Source: Archivesica marissinica
Taxonomy: Eukaryota; Mollusca; Bivalvia; Venerida; Vesicomyidae
Direction of reading: 5' to 3'
DNA: 64,000 nt
NCBI GenBank assembly: GCA_014843695.1
Contig: CM026397.1
Coordinates: forward strand, 35,623,586 to 35,687,585
Part shown: positions 23,490 through 33,960 of the stretch, piece after piece
Position numbering within the stretch: the stretch's first letter is position 1
Layout: each line of letters begins with the position of its first letter
Made by a program: the position numbers and the translations under genes
Notes under the pieces: generated by a model
Told to the model about the DNA's origin: nothing
The model's database searches: none
What the model saw: only the letters and a program-made list of their open reading frames with translations

Positions 23490-24413
23490 TTATGAGATAT
23501 TATATAATATTATACAGGTCCTATACATGTATTTGTTATACAAATAACGAGTGAAAGGAGCCGTACATAGTCTATCCGGAAGAGGCGGGGTATCGGGCAT
23601 TTCTTCAATTTCGTATGTGGGCTCTTCAGATGCAGGTATCCGTACAAATAATGCTGTGTCGTCATCAGAATAACGTAAGAACAGCTTCTGTAGTACACGG
23701 TCATACACTGTGTCATCAGTGACTGCCAGATCTACATAATCACCGTTACTACGACGGTCAGACACTTTGTCATCATTGTCTCTCAGATCTACATAATCAC
23801 CGTTACTACGACGGTCAGACACTTTGTCAGCATTGTCTCTCAGATCTACATAATCACTACGAGCACGCCCGTGTTTATCACTGTCTCTGTCTGTATCAAC
23901 TGGTAGATGAATAAATACAGTTTCTAATACAGAATCCTTAGCCGGAACAGCAATTACATCACAGAAATTTCGTTCACCCCCGTCTACTCTGCCAACGACG
24001 AAATGCTCCATTTGAAGACCTAGTAGTTCGAGCGGTCCTGCCAACATCACAAGCAACTCTCTAGCATCGTCATCATCCACGGAAATAACGTCATATGGAT
24101 TCGTGGCAATAAATTCAACAGTCTGGGGTAATGATAAATGCTCAACGAAATCCTTTAAGCAGTCCTTAGTTATATCGGCGACTCTCGTGAAGTGAACGGG
24201 TGCCATGAATCTGAACGCTAATTCTCTGAAGTGTTCATTATCTTTACAAATCAGGTATGTTTCGCGCGAACCTCTGATTGCATGAATGCCTTTTGTGACA
24301 CGATCTAGTTCAAGGACTGTTCCCTTTTGCACTATTTGCGCGGCTTGAACACCAGGTGAGGCACATATTGTTTCCGTGTCTACCCGTACGAAGCGTGGAA
24401 AGTCCTGAATAAC
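23490..24413 (-). CDS. CABIT-domain protein, second coding exon
   Basis: The acceptor CTTCAG (AG at 24415-24414) opens in phase 0 with V-I-Q-D-F-P-R-F-V-R-V, which fits directly after the phase 0 end of exon 25724-25350. The first about 120 residues match the second half of a CABIT domain as known from THEMIS/GAREM proteins (KGTVLELDRV, AIRGSRETYLICKD, FRFMAPVHFTRV, SLPQTVEFI). Later come three copies of a 19-aa, 57-bp repeat with DYVDL tyrosine motifs and then EEMPDTPPLPDR, a PxxPxR-type SH3-binding pattern. Such tails in GAREM/THEMIS recruit SH2/SH3 adaptors such as GRB2; the same role here is inference. The frame ends at a stop near 23490, but the last 20-25 codons are AT-rich and intron-like, so the true 3' end may be a donor around 23500-23580. 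Family assignment is from memory of motifs. Confidence 0.65.
   Translation of the reverse strand, partial: VIQDFPRFVRVDTETICASPGVQAAQIVQKGTVLELDRVTKGIHAIRGSRETYLICKDNEHFRELAFRFMAPVHFTRVADITKDCLKDFVEHLSLPQTVEFIATNPYDVISVDDDDARELLVMLAGPLELLGLQMEHFVVGRVDGGERNFCDVIAVPAKDSVLETVFIHLPVDTDRDSDKHGRARSDYVDLRDNADKVSDRRSNGDYVDLRDNDDKVSDRRSNGDYVDLAVTDDTVYDRVLQKLFLRYSDDDTALFVRIPASEEPTYEIEEMPDTPPLPDRLCTAPFTRYLYNKYMYRTCIILYNIS
23700..23870 (-). repeat. 57-bp coding repeat with YVDL, 3 copies
   Basis: In-frame units encode NGDYVDLRDNDDKVSDRRS with small changes. The outermost copies are diverged. Confidence 0.85.
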
Positions 24414-24597
24414 CTGAAGAACAGAGAGAACATAATTATGTGCAAACTGTACAAAGTGTAGTTATACAGTTATACTTTATTTTAGGTGGTTCATCAGGGT
24501 CGTTGTTAGTGCAGTGGATGCATCTAACATTAATACTGTGTGTGTGGAGAAAGTGGCAAATTGACACTCCATAAATCAATTGAATCAATGAGGTACT

Positions 24598-24820
24598 CCC
24601 GTGGTCGAGTGGTTATTGTCAAATCAAGTGCCATTCACCGCTGTACCACTAGGTTGAAATTCCATTATGTAAGGAATATACATAGAAGGCTTCCGGAAGG
24701 TCGGTAGTTTAACCCGGATGTCCGTCCATGTCTGAAAAAACAGCTAGCATCATCCGCCTTCCTCAACTAATATTAACTGTAGTATCAGTGTGACCTTAAC
24801 CCCAAGCGCCAAACAATGAA
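24598..24820 (+). mobile_element. tRNA-derived SINE, family F, diverged
   Basis: The head reads CCCGTGGTCGAGTGGTTATT and the body contains GAAGGTCGGTAGTTTAACCC and AGTGTGACCTTAACCCC. The B-box is degraded. Confidence 0.5.
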
Positions 24821-24984
24821 GTAACACAGTTATTTATAGATCTACATTTTACATTCTATAAAATATACAAAATATGATGTACATGCACTAACAACTTTAC
24901 CATGTACACGCATACGTAATATTATTAAAGAACACACATTGCACAAGGAATATAGCATTAAGATATTGATTATCTCCAGTCATA

Positions 24985-25250
24985 TTTGTTTTGGTTTGTT
25001 TGTTTTGGGGGTTTAAATCGAACGTGCAACGTATGTAATACTCCGACTCTCCAACTATTACTGGTGGAGGAAGACACAATGTGCCTCTTCGAGCAGTATT
25101 TGACGCACGGGTAGAACCATCGACCGTCCGTAAACGAGCTGGATAGCTACCACATATGAAATAACTGCCCACCCAACATGAGATTCAAACATACAGCGGT
25201 GACGGACAAGTTATTTGAAATCAACGTAGCCGTCGGTCACGAAGAGGGGG
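24985..25250 (-). mobile_element. tRNA-derived SINE, family F
   Basis: Minus-strand copy. The head is at the right (CCGTCGGTCACGAAG side). The body includes GGTGGAGGAAGACACAATGT and TCGAGCAGTATTTGACGCAC. It lies in the intron between the two CABIT exons. Confidence 0.6.
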
Positions 25251-25304
25251 TTATTTGTGTTCGGTTGTCAAGTTCACGTGTTAGATAGCAAATTATGTTT
25301 GAAC

Positions 25305-25350
25305 TAAATTAGTATTCACCAAATTAGTATTCACCAAATTAGTATTCACC
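25305..25350 (-). repeat. 15-bp triplication of the CABIT exon 1 donor site
   Basis: On the minus strand GAG/GTGAATACTAATTTG is followed by two more GTGAATACTAATTTG-type units. Each starts with a usable GTGAAT donor. The unit length keeps the frame (V-N-T-N-L). Confidence 0.9.
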
Positions 25351-25724
25351 TCTCTAATGCTGGAATATTGTTTGCCACCACATCTTTCATAAAGTCTCAG
25401 CTTTCCTTCATATCCTATCGGAATCAATATCTCACATCCAGCCAATCGAGCGTGACTATCAACAAACGCCTCCCCTTTCTTTATAATGAACCAATTAACG
25501 TCCGGTAAATCAATAACCCGTGCACGAACAAAACAGATGCAAATATTCTTCTCGAACTTAATTGCACACTCACACGAGACTGCATTATCCAGAGAGTATT
25601 TAAGTCCAAAAGTTCCATCAGCTACCTTCATCAAACATGGCAGGCTCAATAGTTCCAGTCCAGTTTTTAAATCATATTTATTAATAGACCACTGAGTGTT
25701 GTGCTGTGACATACTTTCGTCCAT
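25350..25724 (-). CDS. CABIT-domain protein, first coding exon
   Basis: Starts at an ATG (M-D-E-S-M-S-Q-H) and runs 125 codons to AGA-GAG/GTGAAT in phase 0. It contains the first half of a CABIT domain: LELLSLPCLMKVADGTFG with the family's conserved Cys, then beta-rich FVRARVIDLPDVNWFIIKKG and ILIPIGYEGKLRLYERCGG. CABIT proteins (THEMIS, GAREM) are cytosolic adaptors in receptor tyrosine-kinase or lymphocyte signalling. The start is chosen as the first ATG of an open frame with no acceptor nearby. The gene faces away from the CSPP1-like gene that starts at about 32.6 kb. Confidence 0.7.
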
Positions 25725-25729
25725 GAAAA

Positions 25730-26387
25730 CACGTGTGTACGCAATAAAACTGCTCAGCAGTGCAGAGTTTTATAAATGACAACTGATCCAGGTGTTTTTA
25801 TTTGACAAAACATGTATTCCTCTATAGAAAATATATCAGCAACTTATCAACTGATAGTTTTATGATTATCCGTGTTTGTATTAAGCTAGTGATATCCACA
25901 TATCTCTACTTAAAATGATTATTTGCCATACTTAATCTATAAAGCCAACACACAGCTAACATTTATCCATAAATACTAGAGAAGCTGGACGAATAACACA
26001 ATTTCTCATTAATGATTCGTGTGGAAATGTTAAACGTAGAGTTTATATGTAAGTGTTCAGGGAGCATGACAATCGTGCAAGCACAGTATTTGTATACACC
26101 GTAATATTAAACTAGTAACTTTGAATGACAATGAGTCACATATATCAACAACATTACTGTATATAGATATAGAAACATCTCAACCTGATTTAACTTTACT
26201 TTGTGCTATAACACGTAGTAAACTATAATATCGGATTAAACTGAAATTTCTGTATAATCAAATTTACTTCGCGGTTGGAATGCCTGTTTGTGTTGTGTGG
26301 TTTAACCCGAGTCACATCAACATACGGCGACTATCCAGCTATTATGTATAGGCTACATATTGGATCCGTTTGAGGCTTATATCTTGT
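25730..26387. other. Upstream region of the CABIT gene, nothing recognised
   Basis: AT-rich unique-looking sequence that should hold the CABIT gene promoter on the minus strand. No TATA box or initiator can be singled out. Confidence 0.4.
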
Positions 26388-26672
26388 GTATATTACGTTT
26401 ATTTATCGTCGCTACCGGTTGCCCATATGAGCGACGCCTCCTGAAGAGATTAGTTATTTTAGATTTTGGAGGATAGTGTATGATACAGACAGAGACCAAT
26501 TCCAGAATCTCCTCTGGTTCTTTTACGTGCACGGTGTAAAGCCCCGACACGAGACCTCGGTTTAACGTCCCATCTGAAATACTGTTAATTTTATTAGGGT
26601 CAGACGGGGGATCGAACCTGCGATCCCTCGATTACCAGTCCAGCGTGTTACCGCTGGACTACAGATCCGTCT
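26388..26672 (-). mobile_element. tRNA-derived SINE, family C
   Basis: Full-length minus-strand copy, very similar to 23068-23359: TATTTATCGTCGCTACCGGT tail at the left, GATCGAACCTGCGATCCCTC B-box region at the right. Confidence 0.8.
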
Positions 26673-26839
26673 TATATCTTACGTAAAACACACGCTTATA
26701 TAATAAGATCATACTAATTAATAGTGTTAATTTCGTACATGTACGCGTAGGATTAAAATAATACTCTGGCCTTTTGACAGCAGTCCAATAATAATAATAA
26801 TGGACTGCAAGTACAAATGTATGACGTCACAACAGTGTT

Positions 26840-27135
26840 TTAATGATGGCGAAACACCCTGTGTGCCCCCTTCGAGCAGTATTCCAAGCACGGACGGACG
26901 GGCAAACGTGTAGAACCACCGACCTTCCGCGAGTCAGCTGAATAACTTTCTCACATGAAATAATTTTGTGTACGAACTTGCACCCGGTAGTACAATCGAC
27001 CTTCCACAAACCTGTTGGATAGCTTCCTCGCTTGAATGAATTCGACACAGCCAGTGGGATTCGAACCTACAACTGTTAGGGGCAAATGATTTGAAGTCAA
27101 CAACAATAACCACTCATGCCAACTGACCACGTGGG
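26840..27135 (-). mobile_element. tRNA-derived SINE, family F
   Basis: Minus-strand copy with GTGGGATTCGAACCTACAAC near the right end. The body has CTTCGAGCAGTATTCCAAGC and a partial second copy of the ACCGACCTTCCGCGAG block. Confidence 0.6.
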
Positions 27136-27383
27136 CAACATGAGACCGGGATTATTAATATTGCCGCACCAGACATAAGCTTGGAGAGAGTTATAATGTC
27201 CCCAACGTCATTGTTGGTTTCTAATGAGGAAACTAGAATATTGGATAAATAAAACATTGCATATTGCGTCAATGAAACAATGTTGCGACAGCCATATTGT
27301 TGAGGTAATATAAACCACTGGCTCAAGCACCATACTTATACATGTATATATATTTCGTTTGAAATCGTACTAGTAACAAGCTC

Positions 27384-27640
27384 ATAGATAGGTCAGTGGC
27401 TCAATGATTAACACGTTGAGATTGCGAATCCAGTGAACGTAGGTTCGGTCCCCCGACTGCCCCTAATACTATTAACACTCTTTCAGATGGGACTATACAT
27501 CGATGTTCCATATGTATATGTGCTAACACCGGGCATGTAAAAGTACCACTGGATGTTTCTGGGATTGTTTCGCGCACTATTCTCCAAGAATAACTATTAT
27601 TCTTCCGGGGGTGCCTCCCCCTCGGGGGATATACAATGTA
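27384..27640 (+). mobile_element. tRNA-derived SINE, family C-related, diverged
   Basis: The head is TAGGTCAGTGGCTCAATGAT with GTAGGTTCGGTCCCCCGACT. The body has CTCTTTCAGATGGGACTATA and GGGCATGTAAAAGTACCA. The end carries a small hairpin GGGGGTGCCTCCCCCTCGGG. Confidence 0.6.
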
Positions 27641-28174
27641 CTTCAATTATAAGCTACACGTGGTGCCTAAACATAATCGTAACTTCGGAATAGCACTCAG
27701 TCAGATGCAACCCCACGCGCTGATATTTGACACAAGAACAAATGCTTGATTTCACACGACCTTGATTCGACCTTGAAATATAAATCTCAAGATCATATGT
27801 GTAGGCCCTATTGCTTATTTGAAAGGTCGTTACGTATGAGGATTCGTGTGGGTGTTTCATTGGAACTATATGTCTATATTACTTCGTTTGCAACTTACAC
27901 ACGTGCAGAGTTTACTATATCATATAAGTCAATGGGAGTGTACTCTTCTCCCATCACCATGACCACAGCCGTTGACCAATGTCTCCACAAATCGAAACAC
28001 AAAACTACTATATATATCCACAAGGTGTCATAAAAATCCACCAACAACTGATTGAGTTATCCTACCCACACACGCACACATGCTCGCGGGTGTACAGTGT
28101 AGAACCAGGACAGGGGCCTTAACAGAGGCGATGTTAGCCTTCTAATATGTGTATGGTCATGTTGCATAGCATGA

Positions 28175-28520
28175 TAATGAGAGACATTTGTCAGTTATTG
28201 TCCTTGAATACTCCATGGATACAAGTAGATTGGTCCTCTTAAATTGTTTCCTCTGTTTTTATCGTTGTTTCCTTATGCTATAAATTTGCATCCACAATCT
28301 CACCTTATACATTTCGACCATTATTCTACAGTATATCAAATTGTACTTTGTTGTAAAAATTGCTATCAATTAATTAACATGATTTTGATAACATCACATT
28401 TATCATACCGCAACATCTTAAAGAACAGAAAAAAACAAAAGTAGTCCAATTAAAAGCACCAATGTACATTTTGGGATAAATCGGCCTTTATCTGTCAACG
28501 GGGGTAATACAAAATTCAGC
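28175..28520 (+). mobile_element. Dispersed repeat J, copy 2
   Basis: Same order of conserved blocks as 20845-21220, including TTGTTTCCTCTGTTTTTATC and CAATTAATTAACATGATTTT. Direct orientation, 7.3 kb apart. Confidence 0.55.
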
Positions 28521-28537
28521 GATGGCTCTCATTGTAT

Positions 28538-28612
28538 CTACAGACGGGTCAGTAGTCCAGTGGTTAACACAATGTACTGGTAATCTAGGGATCGCAGGTT
28601 CGAGCATACACT
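28538..28612 (+). mobile_element. SINE family C head only
   Basis: GACGGGTCAGTAGTCCAGTG through GGGATCGCAGGTTCGAGC. The body is missing. Confidence 0.6.
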
Positions 28613-28766
28613 ACTTCCGGTAGCTAAGTAAACGATATGAACGTCTCTCTGATCAGCGAATTGTGCATACATATAACTGAGCACTAGGAGCTTAATTGCA
28701 TATAAACGCGACACACATGGATTGATCCAGTATACAGACAATAGGCAACTGTAGTCCTGCTTAGAC

Positions 28767-29068
28767 ACAATGAGCGTGTGTTTTACGTTTATTTATCGTC
28801 GCTACCGGTTGCCCTGGACATGAGCGACGCCGCCTGAAGAGATTAGAATCTCCTCTGGTTCTTTTACGTGCACAGTGTAAAGCACCGACGCGAGACCTAT
28901 GTGTAGAGTCCCGTCTGAAAGACTGTTCTAATTTTATTGGAGTCAGACGTCCTCATTTTAATCTCTATCGCGAGTACTCTAGACAGAGTGATGCGATTAC
29001 TTAAGATGATGATGATGATACCTGGATTCCCAGTCCACCGTGTTAACCACTGGACTACGTATCCGTCT
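28767..29068 (-). mobile_element. SINE family C, rearranged
   Basis: Minus-strand copy with the standard tail and body. It has an internal deletion near 28850 and a foreign GATGATGATGAT-containing insertion of about 80 bases near 28950-29018 before the head. Confidence 0.6.
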
Positions 29069-29556
29069 GTATTTAGATGTATATGAACACTATGTGATGA
29101 CAACGCCATGTAACACATTTTCGTAGTGGAATTATTAACAGGTGCGTCTTAAATGCGCATGTGCAAATAATGTTTCCGTTTATCAAGTTGCTACTCGAAA
29201 AGAAAAAGAAATTCAATCCACACACAATTTGTACGAATAAGTAATCATGGAATAAGAAAGGTTAACAGTTTTCAAAATAGTACAATTAGTTTTCCATTTT
29301 GACAGTCATCAATAGTCTAATGTTCTTTACTGTTCTTCATAACTGGCATGTTTTCATGTTGCTATCAACGCTTTCGTTCTTCAAATTTGTGTGCGAGAAA
29401 TAAATCCATTTCTACACGAGTTGAGTGTTTGTGACGCCGGATAGTTATGCCAATTTGTTTATCTGATAACAGCCAATAGTAAAGAGGAACTTAAGGCAAT
29501 GTACAGGAATAGCGTCCTAAAAAATTGAATGGAAATAATTTTTCAATTAGCAACAG

Positions 29557-29690
29557 AAGATTCAATTTCTTTACCCAGAACTCTACGCTTCAGACTAGTA
29601 TTTCTTTACCCAGAACTCTACGCTTCAGACTAGTATTTCTTTACCCAGAACTCTACCCTTTAGACTAGTATTCCTTTACCCAGAACACTG
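29557..29690. repeat. 37-bp tandem repeat, about 3.5 copies
   Basis: The unit contains TTTCTTTACCCAGAACTCTA and CGCTTCAGACTAGTA. Confidence 0.85.
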
Positions 29691-31650
29691 AAACTCCTTT
29701 CCCCATTCTGCAGTAGTCCTACCTCACCAGTCAGTCGGTTTGTAACTGTCAACCTGATGTCCGTTTGTAACTGTCAACCAGATGTCAGCCATGTTGAAAA
29801 TGTCGGTCGCTTACAGAAGTTGGAGAGTCAAGTACTGGTTCTTACACATGAAATGTGTTTGATCTATTCTCTGATCTACGACTGTTGAATTTAACCAGAA
29901 ATGTACCAGACAGTAGTCACATTACGAACCACATCCTGAGTGCATCACATGTTGATGCAGATGTAGACCGGGGAGTTTATAGATATGACAAACTCTGGTT
30001 GTTTTCGTATATATGGATATAAAGAGCCTGTAAAATACAATATATACATACTATTATTATGTACAAATCATTCTACTTAATTTCACAATACAAAATAGTA
30101 AATACACAATTCCAATCCAAGCATTTCAAATAAATATTTTACAATGTAAAATATCAAAGATAAAACATTACATTACCAGAGTCCGGCTATCAGCTGATAC
30201 ATATAATGTATATATGTATATATTTACTAATATAGTATATATTAAGGTAAACAGGATAGCTTTTCAACTTATCCGTTTGACTAGTAGAGTAAGAGTGTGG
30301 GATAAGGGTCTTGAACAAGTTAGTTGGAAAGTGCACCTAATTAGTTGAGTTAGTTCACTCATTCACACATCTGACCTGATTGTCACTCACAATCACTCAC
30401 CCATAATACTTTATACACAATAGTAGTGAAGAGTAGTATATATTATACAAAGACATAGTATGGGACCAGGCTATATAATTATGATATGATTCAGACCAGT
30501 GATTTTATTAGGCCATATAGGGAAACTATTGGGTGGTACGCTTGCAGCAGGGTTTGGAAACATTATAATGTACATGTACTAAATATCAATAATTAGTTCC
30601 CTTTAACATAAATATGACATGGGTTACACAGATTATACATATAAAGTTTTATATACAAATTATCTTGAGTATACCGGTAACATAACCAATAACCTGTGTA
30701 TTTGTGTTCGAAAATGAGGCTGTGCAAATAATGTTCACTCTCAATTAAGCATAATCATATTTATTTTATTGTATTCAATATTAGTTAGTAAGAAATAAAT
30801 CATAACTGAATCAAAAACAAAGTGAAAGCAACAGCACATGCCTCCATCTTTTATTTACGCAGTGATACCAATGACCGGTGACAATGTAAATTTCGCCTGA
30901 CAAGTTTATACCAGTAGCAATACATGCCATATACGGCAATCATTTGACGTCACATGAGTAGCGGGCACCTTACAAATGTCAAATGCAGCCGATAGATAAC
31001 AAATTCATTGAAATTCACCTAAATATTGACTACATGAACGAAAACTTACGAGTGTAAGAGGAAAAAACAAGTTTTGAATAAATTACGGTAAATTTACCCG
31101 TAGAAATGACATGTCAACTAGTTTTTGCAGAAATCCGACGGAAATTGTCAATAGTAAGCACAAAATAAACATGTGCGGTTCATTTGGATTAATTCTGATA
31201 TCATCACTCATTAGTATTCACCGATATTAGGGTCACTGGGGATAATATGGCTGGCTAAATGCTTTTGTACAGTTTTGAAACCATCATCATTATTGAAGTA
31301 CATGTAGTTCTAATGTCCTTGTGTTTGTGTGAGATGTTTTATTATCGTCCTATCTATCTTGCTATAATGTCAAACCCCTTGCGGGGATGTAGACATGCTA
31401 TTTGTGTGTAGAGACTAGAAAATCTTAAATATTTAATATTATTTAGAATTATAAACAAAGACAAAATGAATAAATTATGCCCTTTTCTCATCATATTAAA
31501 ATAGGCATGCAACACATACTCTTATTTTTTTACATCTAATTAGTGTTCACTCATTCACTACAATTGTTAAATAATGCCATAATAAAGTCAACTGTACATT
31601 ACAGTGTTGCTACTTATCTACTGATTTGACCTGTATCTCAGTCCATGACC
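29691..31650. other. Spacer upstream of the CSPP1-like gene
   Basis: AT-rich with no open frame of note. A short family B SINE fragment (minus) lies at about 31360-31410 (AACCCCTTGCGGGGATGTAG). It may contain the promoter and a 5' non-coding exon of the CSPP1-like gene, since the first coding exon begins after an acceptor. None could be identified. Confidence 0.4.
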
Positions 31651-31873
31651 CAGGGTTCCCTCTGTCTGAATTTGGTCTGAGTCACTTCCGTCGCCAATTT
31701 AAAAAACGTGGGGCAACTAAGCGCCATATAGTTAACCGATAAATATTTGAAGCCATGTATTTTACAAAACACGTGAAGTTGAGAAAAAAATTAGTTGCCC
31801 CAAATATTTTCGTGTATTCACAAATTTTAGTGTCAATATTTTGTTTTTTGGCAACATGACAGCGGGAACCCTG
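31651..31873. mobile_element. hAT-like MITE (CAGGGTTCCC ends)
   Basis: The inverted ends CAGGGTTCCC and GGGAACCCTG enclose 223 bp with no coding capacity. Ends starting CAGGG fit the hAT superfamily. An exact 8-bp target duplication is not visible. Confidence 0.65.
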
Positions 31874-32009
31874 ATGACTGATATAAAAATGATGACATCA
31901 GAAATTGATGGACTCTGTATATAAAGCATACATAACTTTGTATAGAAAAGTTGTATTACACATTAATTTAGGACAATTACAATGTAGTTCAAGAGTTCAA
32001 TTTTCACAA

Positions 32010-32276
32010 GTCCGCCTCCGTGGTCGAGTGGTTACGGTCGCTGACTTGTATACCACTGTAACCTATCATCACTGATGGTCACAGGTTCGAGCCCCGCTCA
32101 GGCCGTGTCTCATTTATATGAAAAAGTTGGCAGTTTCTTACGGAGGTTGGTGCACCCAAGTACTGGTTAACCGCTGGAGTCTGCCCAGGAAAGGTGTTGT
32201 TAGGTAAACTGCCCGCCGACGATATAGCCCGAAATGGTGCTGATGCAGGCGTAAAACCCAAAATATAACAATATAT
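32010..32276 (+). mobile_element. tRNA-derived SINE, family A, full length
   Basis: Head GTCCGCCTCCGTGGTCGAGT, body with CAGTTTCTTACGGAGGTTGG, GACGATATAGCCCGAAATGG and tail AAAATATAACAATATA. A minus-strand ORF here is a shadow. Confidence 0.8.
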
Positions 32277-32581
32277 CAATTTTCACAAATTCGAACATGC
32301 CCACAACCAAGCTAATTTTGTTCTAAGACCCCCGTCTGATTAGTAATTAACAATAGTAATTCTTAGGAAACAGCATTTCGAGGTTGATGAAATGCTAAAT
32401 GGGAATGAGCACACTCTGTATACCTGAAAGACAGCTCAGTGAGACAGTCCGAGACTCGTGTCTGCATTTGAACGTAGCTTCCATGTACATTTTTGCGTAT
32501 TACAATGTATATCCAAAGCATTTCTGTTTGTTGTCATAATTAAATAATAATGAAAGTATTGTGATTTTTGTTTTACTGCAG

Positions 32582-32691
32582 ACTAGACGTGAAGTATGGG
32601 AACATTGGTGCAGGAATCAGATATAGATCAGTTTATACGTGCAAACAAGGCCCGGATACAACAGGACAGATCCCAACTCAACCAGTACACA
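32582..32691 (+). CDS. CSPP1: CSPP1-like gene, start exon
   Basis: The acceptor TTTTACTGCAG (AG at 32580-32581) precedes a short 5' UTR. The ATG is at 32596 and 32 codons run to ACA/GTATGC in phase 0. The product starts M-G-T-L-V-Q-E-S-D-I-D-Q-F-I-R and continues ANKARIQQDRSQL. This matches the order of the vertebrate CSPP1 N-terminus (acidic, FI, basic KAR, then a D-K/R-x-x-L helix). CSPP1 is a centrosome, spindle and ciliary microtubule-associated protein. The identification is strengthened by the GLPL modules in later exons. The exon that should follow directly was not found. Confidence 0.7.
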
Positions 32692-32699
32692 GTATGCAC

Positions 32700-33244
32700 A
32701 GCTAGTTTATTTATACATTTAGATCTTTGTAAGCTAGTTATTTTACTATGTTTGTGAACAAAAGATATATTACTGTTCCAAAACCGAAATTGCCACTGTA
32801 TGCAAGTGTCCTGTTTTTTTAAATTCCAGAAATACATATGTATTAATAAAGCAACATTACATCGCAAAAAGCAAATAAAATGCAGTTTTTCGCTTATAAG
32901 TGCATTGCTACTACAAATTCTTCCATCTACATTCGAACTCTAACATTGAATCAATACTCAGTATTTTTGTGGTTTGAAAGTATGATTTCATATAACAGTC
33001 ATCTATGCTCCTGAATTGACATTTGTTTGTCATCGGAGTCAATACTAAACGCAAGATAATTTATAAGAATAGAAATGTGTGTTTTCACTGATGTAGTGTC
33101 GCTTTAGCATTCTGAAAGTGGTATACACATGTTAATTCACTGATGTAGTGTCGCTTTAACATTCTGAAAGTGGTATACACATGTTAATTCATTGATGTTA
33201 TGATTTCTTATTGACAAATGGAATTACGAAGAGTCAAATGAAAA
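32700..33244. other. Intron sequence with a short tandem duplication
   Basis: Non-coding. A duplication of about 62 bp (CACTGATGTAGTGTCGCTTT...GGTATACACATGTTAATTCA) spans about 33085-33200. Confidence 0.6.
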
Positions 33245-33470
33245 GTAATTTAATAATATTTTATTGCAACTTTTTCCATAATGATGAATACAATTTACAA
33301 ATCACAATAACATTACTGTCACATTAAATTAATTATGTTATTAATTTAATAACATACATAAAACCTGATAATATACATATACATGTCATTTTCAAATTGC
33401 AAAAGGATTGTGCTACACATTTTGAAAACATTAGCAACAGCCCAGCCCTTTCCATGAAAAGTGACTATTC
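33245..33470 (-). mobile_element. Dispersed repeat, copy 2 (inverted relative to 771-1060)
   Basis: The reverse complement closely matches 875-1060, including the block GGAAAGGGCTG...TTGCTAATGTTTTCAAAA and the AATAAAATATTATTAAATTA end. It contains an extra AATTAATTATG-type insertion near 33325. Confidence 0.55.
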
Positions 33471-33771
33471 TAGTGAAAATATGATTTAAAATTTTCAACA
33501 ATGTTCAAGTACATTAAAAATGTTTAAAATGATGGCTTTCTTTACTGCAAATATTGAGTAATACTGACTTTGTGATGAATACAATTGTGTGATAGGAACT
33601 GTTTTAGATATTTTGACAGTCAATTTGAACGGGAAATACATGTATAACCGTATAACCTTATGAGATGTGTGTCCAGTTGTTTTTAATGTAAGTTTTTACT
33701 ATTAGAAATGACGTTACAGCCTATTCACATAGATCAGTCTGGTGGTGGTACAGAGTTTTGCATTAGTTAAG

Positions 33772-33960
33772 TGGAGCCTTCATGGTGTAATGGATATGTC
33801 AGGGTCTGTCTGTTAGCCGAGAGGTAGTGAGTTTAAGACCCATTAGAACCATGGTGACGATGCTCTTAGGCACATGCATCCGCATTGCCTCTTCCTCATT
33901 GGGGTTGAATCTATCAGGAATTAGATATTGAGAGCGATCGATCTAATGTTGTAAGAACCT
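33772..33960 (+). mobile_element. tRNA-like SINE, family E-related, diverged
   Basis: The head resembles a tRNA (TAGCCGAGAGGTAGTGAGTT) and the body has the GATGCTCTTAGGCA and TCAGGAATTAGAT blocks of family E. The tail TGTTGTAAGAACC is decayed. Confidence 0.45.
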
